From Salinibacterium sp. NG253 (GTDB lineage Bacteria > Actinomycetota > Actinomycetes > Actinomycetales > Microbacteriaceae): DNA of 64,000 nucleotides. Positions 36,138 to 44,572 of the stretch are shown here, piece after piece (within the stretch, counting starts at the first letter, position 1; every line of letters starts with the position of its first letter). Below the pieces are notes generated by a model. It saw nothing but the letters and a program-made list of their open reading frames with translations. It was not told where the DNA came from and made no database searches. The position numbers were made by a program, and so were the translations under genes. The stretch lies in assembly GCF_015864945.1 (NCBI RefSeq), contig NZ_JADYWF010000003.1:124001-188000 (forward strand), written 5' to 3'.

Positions 36138-36345
36138 TTCGCGCGAATAGCGCACTCTGGTGATTTTCTGCGTAGACTGATTCACGCATCCCTTGAGACC
36201 ACCAATCGCATCGCAGTTGGGTCTGGCTCCCTTGAGTGGATGTTGTCACTCTATTGAAGTCCCTATCGTGGCAACGTCTATTCGTTCAACGGCTATGAGT
36301 CCTCGTACCCGCGACTGAGCCGCTCGCCTAGCGCCAGGAGAATAA
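36138..36345. other. Intergenic region upstream of the SNF2 helicase
   Basis: This 208-bp gap has no ORF of note. It holds a possible promoter (TTGTCA at 36243-36248, TATCGT at 36264-36269, short 15-bp spacer) and a 9-bp direct repeat TCCCTTGAG near 36189 and 36230. AGGAGA lies just before the TTG start of the helicase. Confidence 0.4.
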
Positions 36346-38493
36346 TTGACCACCTCGTCAAAGTCCGATTCCGCACAGCGCAACAAGCGACCCAAAAATT
36401 CGGGTCAGCGCCAAGCGGGCGGCGCTCAGCGTCGTCGTGCTCGTCCCGGTGATGACACCGGTGTGATCCCCGTGTTGGCCCGTGCCGCACGCGAGGTCGA
36501 AACTGCCGTGCAAAAGGGACCGCTGAAGCCCGCCAACCGTGCCCGCTTCCAAGTTGCGGCACTGCTGCTGCGCGAAGAACGTGCTCGAGTAAAGACGGAT
36601 GCGACCCTCACTGACTCTGAGCGCGCGAATGAACAAAAGCGCCTCGATGGCCTCGCTGGCATTCTGGCTAAGACGGCCGCTCGGGATACGAGCCTGCTGT
36701 CGATGTTGGGGGAGTCAGCACCGATCACACCCGCAGCGAAGGCGCTGCGCCGTGACCTTCTGCTCGACGCCGGTGTCGAGTTGAGCCCCGATGAGCTGAT
36801 CATCACCGAAGAACCCAAGCCCGTTGACAAGCAGGTCGAGAAACAGGTTGTTCCCGCATCCGTTCGTCAAATGCAGATGGCGAACCCGTTCTTGGCCCCC
36901 GATTTCAGCGCGATTGCTCCGCAGAAGGAACACAGCAACCGGCTCGCTAACTGGGAACTCATTGATCCTCTCTTCCGTGCGTTTGAGCACGGCTCCGGCG
37001 GTGGAGCGGCATCGATGGAGTTGCCAGAGGCCGCTTCGCTGCGCACCCGCGGAAATCTTGAACTCATGCGTCACCAGGCGCGATTCGTCGAGGTCGTCAA
37101 GCAGGGTCACCGCACCTTCTTGCTCGCCGATGAGCCAGGACTCGGCAAGACCGCGCAAGCGTTGATGGCGGCTGAAGCCTCTAACTCGTACCCGCTGCTA
37201 GTCGTGGTGCCGAACGTCGTGAAAACCAACTGGGAACGCGAAGTTGAACTCTGGACTCCGGGTCGCAGCGCGACCGTCGTGCACGGTGACGGCGACACGG
37301 TAGACGCGTTCAGCGACGTCGTGATCGTCAACTACGAAGTTCTCGACCGCCACGTCGGCTGGCTCGGCCGTTTCGGCTTCAAGGGCATGGTCGTCGACGA
37401 AGCCCACTTCATTAAGAACCTCAAATCTGAACGCTCCAAGCACGTTCTTAGCCTGTCGCAAAGCATCCGCGCCACCTACCCGAAAGCGCTCCTCATGGCG
37501 CTGACCGGAACACCGCTGATCAACTCGATCGAAGACTTCCGCGCTATCTGGCAGTTCCTCGGTTGGATCGACGGCACCAAGCCGCTCGCGCCGCTTATGT
37601 CGAAGCTCGAAGACTCCGATCTCACGCCAGCCGATCCCGGGTTCTTCTCTGAAGCACGCCGTGCTGTTATCGATATGGGAATCGTGCGTCGCAAGAAGGT
37701 TGACGTCGCTGCCGACATTCCTGCCCGCCGCATTGCCGACATCCCGGTGGAGCTCGACGACGACCTCGGTCGCTCGATTCGGGCCGCAGAACAGGCTCTC
37801 ACCGCCCGCCTTGTCGACCGTTTCACTCGGGTGCGCAAACTCAAGCCCGACGTTGCTATCGAAGACCTCATTCGGGTTGTTGCTCACGCCGAACTCGAAG
37901 AGTCGAAGAGTGCAACCACCGGCGAGAACGTCTTCACGATGGTGCGCCGCATCGGTCAGGCCAAGGCAACGCTGGCCGCCGACTACACGGCGCAGCTCGC
38001 TCGCTCGGTGGGCAAGGTCGTCTTCTTCGCCAAGCACATCGATGTCATGGACACCGCAGAAGCGCATTTCGCCAAGGTCGGCCTCAAGGCTGTCTCCATT
38101 CGTGGTGATCAGAGTGCCAAGGCGCGTCAGAACGCTATTGATTCCTTTGCCAATGATCCGGATGTCGCGATCGTCGTTGCGTCGCTCACCGCCGCTGGTG
38201 TCGGGCTCAACCTGCAGGCAGCATCCAACGTGGTGCTTGCTGAATTGAGCTGGACCAACGCCGAGCAGACGCAGGCAATCGACCGCGTGCACCGCATCGG
38301 TCAGGAGCTTCCGGTCACCGCCTGGCGCATCATCGCCGCGCACACGATCGATGCTCGCATTGCCGAGCTGATCGACAGCAAAGCTGGCCTTGCCGCCCGC
38401 GCGCTAGACGGTTCTGACGAGGCTGTTGTGGCCGAGGCGAACATCCAATTGCAGGCTCTTTCGGCGCTCTTGCGAGACGCGATCAAGGAGTAG
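36346..38493 (+). CDS. SNF2-family DEAD/DEAH helicase-like ATPase
   Basis: A 715-residue superfamily 2 ATPase of the Swi2/Snf2 type. After a basic, low-complexity N-terminus (1-45) and a charged domain, the ATPase core has DEPGLGKTAQALMA (Lys268), DEAH at 351-354, LTGTPLINS, and, in the second RecA domain, VGLNLQAASNVVLAEL and QAIDRVHRIGQ. It resembles bacterial SNF2 proteins of the SMARCAL1/HepA kind, which act on DNA or RNA polymerase. The TTG start has AGGAGA six bases upstream. It stands alone; no nuclease or methylase suggests a defence role. Confidence 0.9.
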   Translation: MTTSSKSDSAQRNKRPKNSGQRQAGGAQRRRARPGDDTGVIPVLARAAREVETAVQKGPLKPANRARFQVAALLLREERARVKTDATLTDSERANEQKRLDGLAGILAKTAARDTSLLSMLGESAPITPAAKALRRDLLLDAGVELSPDELIITEEPKPVDKQVEKQVVPASVRQMQMANPFLAPDFSAIAPQKEHSNRLANWELIDPLFRAFEHGSGGGAASMELPEAASLRTRGNLELMRHQARFVEVVKQGHRTFLLADEPGLGKTAQALMAAEASNSYPLLVVVPNVVKTNWEREVELWTPGRSATVVHGDGDTVDAFSDVVIVNYEVLDRHVGWLGRFGFKGMVVDEAHFIKNLKSERSKHVLSLSQSIRATYPKALLMALTGTPLINSIEDFRAIWQFLGWIDGTKPLAPLMSKLEDSDLTPADPGFFSEARRAVIDMGIVRRKKVDVAADIPARRIADIPVELDDDLGRSIRAAEQALTARLVDRFTRVRKLKPDVAIEDLIRVVAHAELEESKSATTGENVFTMVRRIGQAKATLAADYTAQLARSVGKVVFFAKHIDVMDTAEAHFAKVGLKAVSIRGDQSAKARQNAIDSFANDPDVAIVVASLTAAGVGLNLQAASNVVLAELSWTNAEQTQAIDRVHRIGQELPVTAWRIIAAHTIDARIAELIDSKAGLAARALDGSDEAVVAEANIQLQALSALLRDAIKE

Positions 38494-38556
38494 CTGCACG
38501 TTAAGAAGTGGCTTTCTGGCCACGGCTCTTTCCTCCGGCACGACTCTGCGCGAGCG

Positions 38557-38562
38557 TACACT
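38557..38562 (+). promoter_or_regulatory. Possible -10 box of aspA
   Basis: TACACT lies 60 nt upstream of the aspA start, after the helicase gene. No clear -35 box is seen. Confidence 0.35.
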
Positions 38563-38622
38563 TGAGGCGTGATCACAACGCTTGTGCGTCGCGCCAAAAA
38601 TCAATGGAGATGAGAAAAAGAG

Positions 38623-40083
38623 TTGAGCAACACCTCTGTGCAGAACACCGCCACCCGTATCGAATCCGATTCACTCGGCTCGCTTGAGGTCCCTGTTGAT
38701 GCGTATTGGGGAGTGCACACGCTACGCGCGATGCAAAACTTTCCCATCACGCGTCGCGCTATCTCCGTTTACCCCGATCTTGTCCGCGCGCTCGCTCATA
38801 TCAAGCAGGCAGCAGCGCGCGCTAACGCCGAACTAGGCGTTCTCGAATCACGCAAGGCGCACGCTATCGATCAGGCCTGCCAAGAGATCCTCGATGGCGC
38901 TCTGCACGCAGAGTTCTGTGTCGGAGTGATCCAGGGCGGTGCCGGCACGTCGACCAATATGAACGCGAACGAAGTGATCGCGAACCGTGCCCTAGAAATT
39001 TTGGGACACAGCAAGGGCGAATACTCGTTCCTGCATCCCATTGACGACGTGAACCGCAGCCAGAGCACGAACGATGTGTACCCCACGGCGATCAAGCTTG
39101 CGATGGTCTTCGGCGTGCGGCGACTGCTCGTTGAGCACGAGTTGCTCTCGGAGTCGTTCGGTGCCAAGGGACGCGAGTTCGTCAACATCCTCAAAATAGG
39201 CCGCACGCAGATGCAAGATGCCGTGCCGATGACGCTTGGTCAAGAGTTCACGGGCTTCTCCCACACGCTCGAAGAAGACTATGCGCGCCTCACCGAGGTC
39301 TTGCCGTTCATGAGCGAGATCAACATGGGCGCAACCGCGATCGGCACCGGCATCACCGCCGATTCTCGTTACGCCGAAGCGGTGCGCCGTCACCTCACCG
39401 AGGCCACCGGCATCGAGATGAAGACCGCGTTCGACCTCATCGAGGCCACGAGCGACGTCGGAATCTTCATGACCCTCAGCAGCGTTCTCAAGCGCTCTGC
39501 TGTCAAGCTCTCAAAAATCTGTAACGACCTTCGGCTACTGTCGAGCGGGCCGCAGGCAGGTTTCGGCGAGATCAATTTGCCCGCCAAGCAGGCCGGGTCG
39601 TCGATTATGCCCGGCAAGGTCAACCCGGTTATCCCTGAGGTCGTCAACCAAGTTGCCTTCAGCGTGATTGGAGCGGATGCCACGGTCACGGCAGCCGCGG
39701 AAGCTGGCCAGTTGCAGCTCAACGCTTTCGAGCCGGTGATCGCTCACTCGATCCTGCAATCAGTGATGTGGATGACCAATGCCTGCCGTACGTTGCGGGA
39801 GAACTGCATCGATGGCATTACGGCCAATGAAGAGCGACTTGCGGCTCAGGTCGAGACGAGCGTCGGCGTCGTGACGGCGCTGACGCCCTACATCGGCTAC
39901 GCGGCGGCAGCGAATCTCGCGCATACGGCTCTCACGACAAACGCGTCGATTGCGCAGCTCGTTGTCTCGTCGGGGCTCATGAAGGAAGAAGACGTGAAGC
40001 GTGTTCTCACGCCCGAGCGTCTCAGCGGAACTTCGCCGATGACCGCAGCGATCTCGCTGCCCTGGCTGGAAGAACAAAAGTAG
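38623..40083 (+). CDS. aspA: Aspartate ammonia-lyase
   Basis: A 486-residue lyase of the fumarase/aspartase superfamily, converting aspartate to fumarate and ammonia. The signature GSSIMPGKVNPVIPE is complete. TNMNANEVIANRALE and NRSQSTNDVYPTAIKLA are the other conserved blocks forming the active site. The start is TTG after GGAGATGAGAAAAAG; no better ATG is in frame. A strong terminator follows directly, so it ends its transcription unit. The GSSIMPGKVNP motif is shared with class II fumarase, but the overall pattern, including EVPVDAYWGVHTLRA, fits aspartase. Confidence 0.93.
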   Translation: MSNTSVQNTATRIESDSLGSLEVPVDAYWGVHTLRAMQNFPITRRAISVYPDLVRALAHIKQAAARANAELGVLESRKAHAIDQACQEILDGALHAEFCVGVIQGGAGTSTNMNANEVIANRALEILGHSKGEYSFLHPIDDVNRSQSTNDVYPTAIKLAMVFGVRRLLVEHELLSESFGAKGREFVNILKIGRTQMQDAVPMTLGQEFTGFSHTLEEDYARLTEVLPFMSEINMGATAIGTGITADSRYAEAVRRHLTEATGIEMKTAFDLIEATSDVGIFMTLSSVLKRSAVKLSKICNDLRLLSSGPQAGFGEINLPAKQAGSSIMPGKVNPVIPEVVNQVAFSVIGADATVTAAAEAGQLQLNAFEPVIAHSILQSVMWMTNACRTLRENCIDGITANEERLAAQVETSVGVVTALTPYIGYAAAANLAHTALTTNASIAQLVVSSGLMKEEDVKRVLTPERLSGTSPMTAAISLPWLEEQK

Positions 40084-40099
40084 CCACCCGGTAAACCAG

Positions 40100-40139
40100 A
40101 AAGACGCCCCAGCTTCTTAAGAGAGGCTGGGGCGTCTTT
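40100..40139 (+). terminator. Intrinsic terminator after aspA
   Basis: AAAGACGCCCCAGC (40100-40113) is perfectly complementary to GCTGGGGCGTCTTT (40126-40139). A short loop and the T-run at its end make a typical terminator. Confidence 0.9.
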
Positions 40140-40188
40140 GTGTGGTCAGGTCGCTCGTGAGCGATAACTGAGAACGGCGTGTGTGGCT

Positions 40189-40815
40189 TTACTTCTGTGC
40201 GGCCGTTTCGTCGTAGTCCTCGTCGTCTTCGTCATCAAGAGGAGCGAGGGCTTCATCTCGCGCTTTTCCCGCGGTAATGAAAGCGCGGTCGATGGCTTCT
40301 TCGCCGCGTTCGCGAAGCTCTGCTAGTTCCTTATTGGCGTTCTCGCGAACGTCGTCAGCAGTTTCCGTGACGCGACCGACGGCACCGCGGGCGGTGTTCG
40401 ACGCACGATCGGCGAGTCCCTTTGCGGATTCCTTGGCGTTGTCGGCAAGCTCTTTCGCCGATTCCTTCGCGTTCTCCGCCAGCTCCTTGGCTGACTTCTT
40501 CGCGTTCTCCGCGAGATCTTTGGCGGTGTCGCGCGTGTGCTCGGCAAATTCCCGAGTGTTCTCGGCGACATCCTTCGCCTTTTCGCTCACAAAACCGGGC
40601 GTCGCTTTGGCAACGGCGGTTGCTTTGTCACGCACGATGGGGGCCTGAGTGCGGGCATATTCTTCGACCGAAGTGCGCGCGCTCGACACTCGAGGGCTCT
40701 CCCACACCTGGGTGGCTTTGCCCTTCATTTGGTCGTAACGTTCGCGGCCGGCGCGGGCGCCAACAACGTAACCGACAGCGATACCGAAACCGAGGATGAA
40801 GAGTCTGGCGTTCAT
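40189..40815 (-). CDS. YtxH-like protein with 11-residue amphipathic repeats
   Basis: A 208-residue protein. The N-terminal hydrophobic stretch FILGFGIAVGYVVGARAG is followed by a basic patch, like YtxH membrane proteins. Residues about 78-142 consist of 11-residue units such as AKELAENAKES, close to those of LEA group 3 and apolipoprotein-like helices; the rest is a charged helical region with an acidic tail. It likely sits on the inner face of the membrane and may have a stress-related role (inference). Its -10 box uses the stop codon of the upstream gene. Confidence 0.82.
   Translation of the reverse strand: MNARLFILGFGIAVGYVVGARAGRERYDQMKGKATQVWESPRVSSARTSVEEYARTQAPIVRDKATAVAKATPGFVSEKAKDVAENTREFAEHTRDTAKDLAENAKKSAKELAENAKESAKELADNAKESAKGLADRASNTARGAVGRVTETADDVRENANKELAELRERGEEAIDRAFITAGKARDEALAPLDDEDDEDYDETAAQK
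40390..40584 (-). repeat. 33-nt repeats coding for 11-residue helical units
   Basis: About six imperfect units of the form AK-x-LA-x-NA-x-x-S in the YtxH-like protein. They encode a continuous amphipathic helix. Confidence 0.75.
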
Positions 40816-40827
40816 GACTCCAGCCTA
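40813..40827 (-). promoter_or_regulatory. Leaderless promoter of the YtxH-like gene
   Basis: On the minus strand TAGGCT (40827-40822) ends 6 nt before the ATG. Its first three bases are the TAG stop codon of the upstream ada-alkA gene. Confidence 0.55.
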
Positions 40828-42300
40828 CGGTGACGTTGCCTTTCGCTCCACCTGTACAGGCCTCGATCGCCACAAGTGCATGCACGCGTAGCTTCGCCAC
40901 GGTGCCCACCGGCTTGAGTATTCGGTGAGAGCCTTCGCGGTATCGGGCAGCCCCAACTCCCCAGCACCTTGGCGAACAACGAGGTCGCTGCTGAGCATGA
41001 TGTCGGAGTTGCCGAGCACACGCATCGCCATGTAGCCCGCGGTCCACGGGCCGATTCCGGGCATCGCCACCAACTTTGCTGTGAATTCGTTGACAGGGGT
41101 CGAGACGTCCAAGTCGAGGTCACCCGAGGCGATGGCTTCGGCGACCCCGAGGATGCTCGCAATGCGCGTGGCCGGACCCCGCAGAACCTGTGCTCCGGAT
41201 GCTGCGAGCACGGCCGCGGAGGGGAACAGCCCGTCGCTGCCCAGTTCTTCCACGACGCGGGCATGCACCGTGCGGGCGGCAGCCACGGAAATCTGCTGGC
41301 CGATGAGCGTGCGAAAGAGAGTCTCTTCGGTGTCGACGCTGCCCGGGAGGCGCATTCCGGGAACACGTGCCACAGAGTCAGCCAGCGCCGGATCGCTGCT
41401 CAGCGCGCGATCGATCGCGAGCGAATCGGCGTCGAGGTCGAAGAGACGACGCACGCGGGCCACGAGCGGGGCGACATCCGAAATGGTGGCCAATTGGGCT
41501 GTGCAGAGGACGCCGTGGTCGCCGAGTTCTAGCCGCACTCGAGCGATGCCTCCCGGAAGCCGGATCGCGCGTTCAAGGCTGGTGTCGGTCGCGGTCTCGA
41601 TGCCGGCAACGGCGTGGTTGGCAAAGAATGTCATGAGCCCGGCGCCGTCGAATGGGGCGCGAGTGGGCAATCGCAGGGTAAGCGCTGACGGTCGTTCGAC
41701 GGCACCGTGGGGATGGGCTGCAGCGCCGCGGCGGGCAAGGGCGCGAAGCTGGCTCGGTGTGGTTTCGTACACCGCCTGAATGGTGTCGTTGAACTGACGG
41801 ATGCTGGAAAACCCGGCAGCAAACGCAACGTCAGAAATACTGAGCTCTGTCGCGGCGAGCAAGGTGCGGGCGGCTTGGGCGCGGTGAGCACGGGCCAGTG
41901 CGAGCGGACCGGCGCCGAGTTCGGCGGAGAGTACGCGTGTGAGGTGGCGGCTGGTGTAGCCGAGACGGGTCGATAGCCCTTCTACGCCGTCGCGTTCGAC
42001 GACACCGTCGGCAATGAGTCGCATGGCGCGCGAGGCAAGGTCGTCGTTGAGATTCCATTCGGGCGAGCCGGGAACGGCATCCGGCTGGCAGCGTTTGCAG
42101 GCGCGAAGTCCTGCTTCGTGGGCGGCGGCAGCGGTGCGGTAAAAACGCACATTGCGCGGTTTGGGGGCGACGGCAGGGCAACTGGGGCGGCAATAGATTC
42201 CGGTGGAGTGCACGCCAGCGATGAACTGACCGTCGAAGCGAGCATCCCGCGAACAAAGGGCGCGGTACTGCTCATCGAAGCTGAGCGTGGGGGAGGACAT
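40825..42300 (-). CDS. Ada-AlkA fusion: alkylation-damage regulator and 3-methyladenine DNA glycosylase
   Basis: A 491-residue fusion. Residues 1-80 form the Ada N-terminal zinc domain with Cys37, Cys41, Cys68 and Cys71, nearly the same positions as in E. coli Ada; one accepts methyl groups from phosphotriesters. An AraC-type HTH follows (about 85-190, LSTRLGYTSRHLTRVL, ISDVAFAAGFSSIRQFN). The AlkA glycosylase part runs from about 210 to the end, with helix-hairpin-helix PGIGPWTAGYMAMR and the catalytic aspartate near 439 in SSDLVVR. There is no methylguanine methyltransferase domain. It probably activates its own and other repair genes after methylation damage. Such fusions are known in actinobacteria. 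Confidence 0.92.
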   Translation of the reverse strand: MSSPTLSFDEQYRALCSRDARFDGQFIAGVHSTGIYCRPSCPAVAPKPRNVRFYRTAAAAHEAGLRACKRCQPDAVPGSPEWNLNDDLASRAMRLIADGVVERDGVEGLSTRLGYTSRHLTRVLSAELGAGPLALARAHRAQAARTLLAATELSISDVAFAAGFSSIRQFNDTIQAVYETTPSQLRALARRGAAAHPHGAVERPSALTLRLPTRAPFDGAGLMTFFANHAVAGIETATDTSLERAIRLPGGIARVRLELGDHGVLCTAQLATISDVAPLVARVRRLFDLDADSLAIDRALSSDPALADSVARVPGMRLPGSVDTEETLFRTLIGQQISVAAARTVHARVVEELGSDGLFPSAAVLAASGAQVLRGPATRIASILGVAEAIASGDLDLDVSTPVNEFTAKLVAMPGIGPWTAGYMAMRVLGNSDIMLSSDLVVRQGAGELGLPDTAKALTEYSSRWAPWRSYACMHLWRSRPVQVERKATSP

Positions 42301-42412
42301 GCCTTAACTGTGCCACCCCTGGCCACCCCTGACCAGCGGAAATCAGACATCGTTACGGTCGATTTCCTCCACGCCACCCGTGCTCGATCACTCCGTCGGC
42401 GACAGTAACGAG

Positions 42413-42427
42413 TACAGTCGCACCGTG
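42413..42427 (+). promoter_or_regulatory. Leaderless promoter
   Basis: TACAGT (42413-42418) ends 6 nt before GTG 42425, which supports that start. Confidence 0.5.
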
Positions 42428-43252
42428 GAATCTTCGTGGACACTACTCACCGTTCTGGCGGCACTCTGGCTTGTCGCCTTCTCGGCACAACTCGCTGACT
42501 ACGGCACTGCGCGCTTCGATCACCTCCGGCTTGCACGCGGAGTTCGCACCCGACTGCGTTTACATCCGGTCGCGTGGATCGTGCCGACGGCCGGGCTGGG
42601 AATTGTCGCGCTCACGATCGCGGCCGACTGGAGCACCCGACTGTTCTTTGCCGAGCCAGCGCAGGCACCCGCCGCCATTCTCATCGCGCTCAGCACGGTA
42701 GTGGTAGCGGTCACGATTGTGGCAATTATCGCGGTGGTCATCGTTCGGCCGCCCGCCGACAGCTACCGTCTTGTGCGCGACGAACTCATCGAGTCGGCGG
42801 GGCTGCGCATCCATCAAGATCAGGTTGACGAGTTTCGCGCTCGTGTTAGCGCCATCGACAGCGCATCACGCGGTCGATTGAATACGGATGCCACCACCAT
42901 CGCTGCGGCGCTGCAACTGAGCGTGCGCACCCCCTATCGCCTAATCGCCCCGGTTCTTGCTCTCGGGCTGGTTGTTGCTTCGGCTAGTGAGGTTGCCGCG
43001 GAGTCCTCGCCGGGCTTGGCGGTCGTCGTCGCGGTACTCGCTCTGATCGCAAGTTGCGTTATCGGCGTCATCGCGGCCCAAGCCTCGCTCGCTCTGAGAG
43101 CATCAGTGCGGTCGACTCACGATGTCTATCGAGGCGAGCTCATGGGCCTCATCGCGGATGCCGAGCGCTCGTCCAAGAAGCGCGTCGCCGGGCTCGGCGA
43201 TCGAGTCACTCGCGCGCTCAGCATTCTGCGCGAGCAGCAAGAAGCAGAGTAG
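42425..43252 (+). CDS. Membrane protein of unknown function with cytoplasmic helical segments
   Basis: A protein of 275 residues. Membrane helices lie near residues 5-20, 45-62, 78-105, 165-182 and 188-212. A charged region between the third and fourth helices and a C-terminal helical tail (about 220-275) are probably cytoplasmic. GTG 42425 follows a -10 box. The frame is open to 42380, but the extra residues look non-coding. I do not recognise the family. It is followed by a PrsW-like protease gene with its own promoter. Confidence 0.7.
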   Translation: MESSWTLLTVLAALWLVAFSAQLADYGTARFDHLRLARGVRTRLRLHPVAWIVPTAGLGIVALTIAADWSTRLFFAEPAQAPAAILIALSTVVVAVTIVAIIAVVIVRPPADSYRLVRDELIESAGLRIHQDQVDEFRARVSAIDSASRGRLNTDATTIAAALQLSVRTPYRLIAPVLALGLVVASASEVAAESSPGLAVVVAVLALIASCVIGVIAAQASLALRASVRSTHDVYRGELMGLIADAERSSKKRVAGLGDRVTRALSILREQQEAE

Positions 43253-43282
43253 CGGTGACGCGGTGGGGTGCCGCCTGCACGC

Positions 43283-43298
43283 TAGTCTCGTTGACATG
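43283..43298 (+). promoter_or_regulatory. Leaderless promoter of the PrsW-like gene
   Basis: TAGTCT (43283-43288) lies 7 nt before ATG 43296; no ribosome-binding site. Confidence 0.5.
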
Positions 43299-44534
43299 AC
43301 CGAGAGCCATTCTGCTTCTGCGACTCCCGATTTCACCGCATCTTCTGGACGATCAGCACCACACCCGACGGCGGCCTCCGCCGAGATCGCCGATCAGGCG
43401 CGCCAACACCACCTGCCTCCGCATGTGCCTCAGCCCCGGGGACCAGGCCTGCTTATTCTGGGAATCTTGGGAGTCATTGCACTCTCGTTCGTTCTTCTCT
43501 TCGTCGTTGTCTACGTAATTTCGGGCATCGGGACTGATGCCTTCGCTATCGGGGGAGTGCTGGCCGTAGTCCCGCTTGCTGTCGTGTTTTTCGCGGTCCG
43601 CTGGATCGACCGTTGGGAACCGGAGCCTCGGCTCGCAGTGGTGTTTGCCTTCCTCTGGGGCGCCGGCGTTGCGGTGTTGCTCGCACTCATTGTGGGAGCC
43701 GAGATCGACAACGTCATCAACTCTCTCGGAGGCCCAGGGCCCGGCTACGAATTCTTCTCGGCAGCGATTCAAGCGCCCATCGTTGAAGAAGCGGGCAAAG
43801 CGCTCGGCATTCTGGTGATTTTCTGGGTCGCGCGACGCCACTTCGATGGTCCGGTCGATGGCCTCGTGTACGCGGCGTGGATCGCGGGCGGTTTCGCTTT
43901 CATCGAGAACATTCTCTATTTCGGTTCCGAACTGCTCAGCGCTGGGGATAACAGCACCGGCATCCTGCAGGTGTTCCTCATCCGCGGGCTCATGTCACCG
44001 TTCGCGCACGTCATGTTCACGGCCTGCACCGGTATCGCATTGGGCTTTGCCGTGCGATCGACAAGTAATGCCCGCAGCGTCGGCGTCTTTGCCGTAGGCC
44101 TCGGCCTCGCGATCGCGTTGCACGCCCTCTGGAATGGCGCCCTCTTCTTTGTGAGCGACTTCTTTGGTTACTACGCCATCGTGCAGGTGCCGCTCTTCGT
44201 GATCGCCATCATCATCGTGGTGTACCTGCGCCGCCAAGAAGAGCGCATGACCTTCGAGCGACTCACCGAATACGCGAATGCTGGCTGGTTCAATCAGGAT
44301 GAGGTGCCGGTTCTTGCGACTTCCCAGGGACGTCGACGGGCCCTGACATGGGCGGCGCAACACAACAAGCGCGCCACGATGAAGGTATACATCCAAGAGG
44401 CCACTCGGCTCGCTTTCGCTCGTCAACGCATCATCACCGGACGGGATCGGATCGGGGCAATCGCTGACGAAGCGGTATTGCTCGGTGCAATCGTCGAAGC
44501 ACGCCACGCGCTCACGGGTGCGCCGCGACCGTAA
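43296..44534 (+). CDS. PrsW family intramembrane metalloprotease
   Basis: A 412-residue polytopic protein with about eight membrane helices. The family motifs are in place: EEAGK with Glu164-Glu165, FDGPVDGLVYAAWIAGGFAFIENILYF, SPFAHVMFTACTGIALG and HALWN. In Bacillus PrsW these form the active site that cuts an anti-sigma factor. The N-terminal 45 residues are Ser/Ala/His-rich and likely cytoplasmic; about 100 charged residues follow the last helix. The start ATG 43296 is fixed by a -10 box 7 nt upstream. The target is unknown; RskA-type anti-sigma further along the window is only a distant candidate. Confidence 0.88.
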   Translation: MTESHSASATPDFTASSGRSAPHPTAASAEIADQARQHHLPPHVPQPRGPGLLILGILGVIALSFVLLFVVVYVISGIGTDAFAIGGVLAVVPLAVVFFAVRWIDRWEPEPRLAVVFAFLWGAGVAVLLALIVGAEIDNVINSLGGPGPGYEFFSAAIQAPIVEEAGKALGILVIFWVARRHFDGPVDGLVYAAWIAGGFAFIENILYFGSELLSAGDNSTGILQVFLIRGLMSPFAHVMFTACTGIALGFAVRSTSNARSVGVFAVGLGLAIALHALWNGALFFVSDFFGYYAIVQVPLFVIAIIIVVYLRRQEERMTFERLTEYANAGWFNQDEVPVLATSQGRRRALTWAAQHNKRATMKVYIQEATRLAFARQRIITGRDRIGAIADEAVLLGAIVEARHALTGAPRP

Positions 44535-44572
44535 GGTTCTGATCGCTACGCCCAAACTCGACCTCGGCGGCG

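Noticed and set aside
37198-38343. A 381-codon minus-strand frame inside the SNF2 gene
   Set aside because: Shadow frame with no ribosome-binding site; the helicase motifs settle the coding strand.
38508-38523. GTGGC/GCCAC hairpin after the SNF2 gene as a terminator
   Set aside because: Only five pairs and a weak T content; it could be chance, so it is not listed as a terminator.
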